A stretch of DNA of 64,000 bases, taken from assembly GCF_011046245.1 (NCBI RefSeq), contig NZ_CP049244.1:1054001-1118000 (forward strand), written 5' to 3'. The translations under genes and the position numbers were made by a program. Below the pieces are notes generated by a model that saw only the letters and a program-made list of their open reading frames with translations, had not been told where the DNA came from and did no database searches. This document shows, in pieces, positions 62,625-64,000 of the stretch (position 1 is its first letter; each line of letters begins with the position of its first letter). This stretch comes from Allorhizobium pseudoryzae (lineage in GTDB: Bacteria; Pseudomonadota; Alphaproteobacteria; Rhizobiales; Rhizobiaceae).

Positions 62625-62653
62625 TTGACGGTTTCGCCAAGGCTGGCTACCAA
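62625..62653 (+). promoter_or_regulatory. Possible internal promoter ahead of the GntR-type gene
   Basis: TTGACG, 17-nt spacer, TACCAA, in the 143-nt gap after otnI. It is followed at 62662-62682 by an inverted repeat CTGGTC/GACCAG (9-nt spacer) that could bind the GntR protein. The -10 box is weak. The gap is also an open frame continuous with the GntR gene, but its translation is not family-like. Confidence 0.3.
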
Positions 62654-62734
62654 CATATCCGCTGGTCCGTCCAGCAGACCAGTTGCGGGGAGGCAACGGC
62701 TGCGAAGCGACGGATAGGAGGGGGATGGCGGGGC

Positions 62735-63505
62735 ATGAAGACCGACGGCATTCTGACTGAAGTTCCGAAACTCGGGCGGTCCATTACCCGCCAGACGGCC
62801 CGCGATGCCGTGGCCGACAAGCTGACGACGCTGATTGCGACGGGCATGCTGCGGCCGGGTGACGAACTGCCGGGTGAACGCGAGTTGGCAGGCGTCCTGC
62901 ATGTCAGCCGCGAGACGGTGCGAGGCGCCATCCAGATCCTTGCTGCCAAGGGCTTCATCGAGGTGTCGCAGGGCAGCCGCAGCCGCGTTGCCGCCGTCGA
63001 TCTCAGCCATCTGCCGATCACCATTGCCGCACCGAGCGCCATCGACCGCTACGATCTGGAAGCCGTGCACGGCGCACGCCTGCTCGTCGAACTGCATGTG
63101 GTCGACCAGGCCGTCGATCACGTGACGGACGAACTGCTCGCCAAGCTCGATGCGCTCCTGGAGGCGCAGCGCCAGGTGGGTGAGGATACGATGCGCTTCC
63201 TCATCTGCGACCGCGAATTCCATCTCGCCATCTACCGCGCCTGCGGCAATCCGCTTCTGACGGATTTCGTCGTCGATCTCTACGGTTACCTGATGGAGCA
63301 GCGTCGCCATGCGATGGCGGTGCCGGGCGCGACCGACAACAGTTACGCCGACCATGTGGCGATCGTCGATGCGCTGCGCCGCCGCGATCGGAACGCCGTG
63401 GTCGAGGCTTTCCGCGGTCATCTGACCCGCATTTACGAGACGACACGGGAGATGCGGGCACGATCGTCGCCGGAGGAGCGGCGGACGGTGCACAACGGAC
63501 GCTAA
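62735..63505 (+). CDS. GntR-family (FadR subfamily) transcriptional regulator
   Basis: A 256-residue regulator: N-terminal winged HTH (AVADKLTTLIATGMLRPGDELPGERELAGVLHVSRETVRGAIQILAAKGFIEV) and a C-terminal FCD ligand domain (LLVELHVVDQAVDHV, FHLAIYRACGNPLLTDFVVDLYGYL, DHVAIVDALRRRD with metal histidines). I chose ATG 62735, with GGAGGGGGA upstream; the frame opens at 62588, overlapping the otnI stop, so a longer form cannot be excluded. It lies inside the tetronate operon and may sense a pathway acid (inference). Confidence 0.88.
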   Translation: MKTDGILTEVPKLGRSITRQTARDAVADKLTTLIATGMLRPGDELPGERELAGVLHVSRETVRGAIQILAAKGFIEVSQGSRSRVAAVDLSHLPITIAAPSAIDRYDLEAVHGARLLVELHVVDQAVDHVTDELLAKLDALLEAQRQVGEDTMRFLICDREFHLAIYRACGNPLLTDFVVDLYGYLMEQRRHAMAVPGATDNSYADHVAIVDALRRRDRNAVVEAFRGHLTRIYETTREMRARSSPEERRTVHNGR

Positions 63506-63553
63506 GGCTCCGCTCAGGCGGAGAAAAAGGAACGGCAAGGAGGACAGCCGCAC

Positions 63554-64000
63554 ATGCATGTATTGGTCATCGGTGCCGCCGGAATGGTGGGCCGCAAGCT
63601 GGTGGAAAAGATCGCGGCAGAGCCGGCGATCCTCGGAGGCGACATTCACCGCCTGACGCTGGCGGATGCCTTCGAACCAGCCGTGCCGCAAAGCCTGCAG
63701 GGGGTCGCAACGGCGTTGACCATCGATCTCGCCGCTCCTGGCACGGCGGACAAGCTGGTCGCCGGGCGTCCGGATGTGATCATTCATCTCGCCGCCATCG
63801 TCTCGGGCGAAGCGGAAGCCGATTTCGACAAGGGTTATGCCGTCAATCTCGACGGAACACGTTGGCTCTTCGAGGCCATCCGCCAGGAGGGGCTTCGCGA
63901 GCCTTACGTGCCGCGCGTCATCTTCGCCTCATCCATCGCTGTCTTCGGTGCGCCCTTCCACGACGTGATCGGCGAGGAATTCTTCACCACGCCGCTCACC
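63554..64000 (+). CDS. denD: D-erythronate dehydrogenase (5' part, cut by window end)
   Basis: The first 149 codons of an extended SDR: HVLVIGAAGMVGRKLVEKI (NAD site), LTLADAF, DVIIHLAAIVSGEAEADFDKGYAVNLDGTRWLFEAI and RVIFASSIAVFG. The SGEAEADFDKGYAVN stretch is typical of DenD, which oxidises D-erythronate to 2-oxotetronate, the input of OtnI. AAGGAGG lies 10 nt before the ATG. The catalytic YxxxK region is beyond the window. Confidence 0.85.
   Translation, partial: MHVLVIGAAGMVGRKLVEKIAAEPAILGGDIHRLTLADAFEPAVPQSLQGVATALTIDLAAPGTADKLVAGRPDVIIHLAAIVSGEAEADFDKGYAVNLDGTRWLFEAIRQEGLREPYVPRVIFASSIAVFGAPFHDVIGEEFFTTPLT

Noticed and set aside
62588..62734. Longer N-terminus (49 residues) of the GntR-type regulator, overlapping the otnI stop
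   Set aside because: The extra residues do not resemble GntR proteins and a good ribosome binding site precedes ATG 62735.
1..64000. CRISPR arrays, tRNA or rRNA genes, prophage or insertion sequences
   Set aside because: No spaced direct repeats, cloverleaf-type sequences, transposase or phage proteins were recognised on either strand.

Overview
The window looks like part of a Rhizobiaceae (alphaproteobacterial) genome, plausibly a chromid or megaplasmid segment. The DNA is GC-rich throughout. Gene content is typical of soil and plant-associated rhizobia: many ABC and TRAP importers, each packed with its own regulator and catabolic enzymes, a HWE-family histidine kinase, a LacI/SorC/GntR regulator set, and short C/G-rich intergenic palindromes like the mosaic elements of rhizobia. 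No rRNA, tRNA, CRISPR array, phage gene or transposase was seen. Coding density is very high and no gene-free stretch exceeds 300 bases.

Region 1 (53-8304) is the least conventional part. A leftward set (GTP cyclohydrolase II-like RibA, CDP-alcohol phosphatidyltransferase, FkbM methyltransferase) faces a rightward set (BchC-like MDR dehydrogenase, a 6-pyruvoyl-tetrahydropterin-synthase-like protein, a GT4 glycosyltransferase, a SAM methyltransferase). A stand-alone RibD-type reductase, a cytochrome b561 and a flippase-like membrane protein flank them. Together they suggest synthesis of a modified, possibly glycosylated, pteridine- or pyrimidine-derived compound, perhaps lipid-linked. The PTPS-like protein has lost its catalytic residues, so the product cannot be read from known pathways. 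This is my main candidate for an undescribed system.

Region 2 (8509-18225) has a tandem alpha/beta hydrolase with altered nucleophiles, a HWE-type sensor kinase, and a TAXI-TRAP transporter (fused permease plus binding protein) with a hybrid kinase and an OmpR-type regulator upstream on the same strand.

Region 3 (18420-38302) is one long rightward block. A branched-chain-amino-acid-type ABC importer is bracketed by two different AMP-forming CoA ligases. After a strong hairpin comes a ten-gene acyl-CoA island for leucine, isoleucine and valine breakdown. The leucine branch is complete from isovaleryl-CoA to acetoacetate (isovaleryl-CoA dehydrogenase, methylcrotonyl-CoA carboxylase, methylglutaconyl-CoA hydratase, HMG-CoA lyase). 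It is accompanied by isobutyryl-CoA dehydrogenase, 3-hydroxyisobutyryl-CoA hydrolase, an HSD10-type dehydrogenase, a crotonase and a thiolase.

Region 4 (38303-45975) is a tightly overlapping leftward operon: LacI regulator, polyamine/iron-type ABC importer, nucleoside hydrolase, adenine deaminase. It reads as a purine nucleoside uptake and salvage operon with a clear LacI operator. A rightward GGDEF-EAL protein (46243-48318) follows.

Region 5 (48344-57699) is a sorbitol/mannitol-type polyol operon: SorC-family regulator, SmoEFGK-like importer, mannitol dehydrogenase, HAD phosphatase and pentulose kinase. It has rhizobial palindromic repeats between the binding-protein and permease genes.

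Region 6 (57849-64000) is a tetronate (L-threonate/D-erythronate) catabolic cluster: LacI repressor, ltnD, otnK, otnC, otnI, a GntR regulator and denD (cut by the window end). A GntR/IdnR-like palindromic operator lies just after the -10 box of the ltnD promoter.
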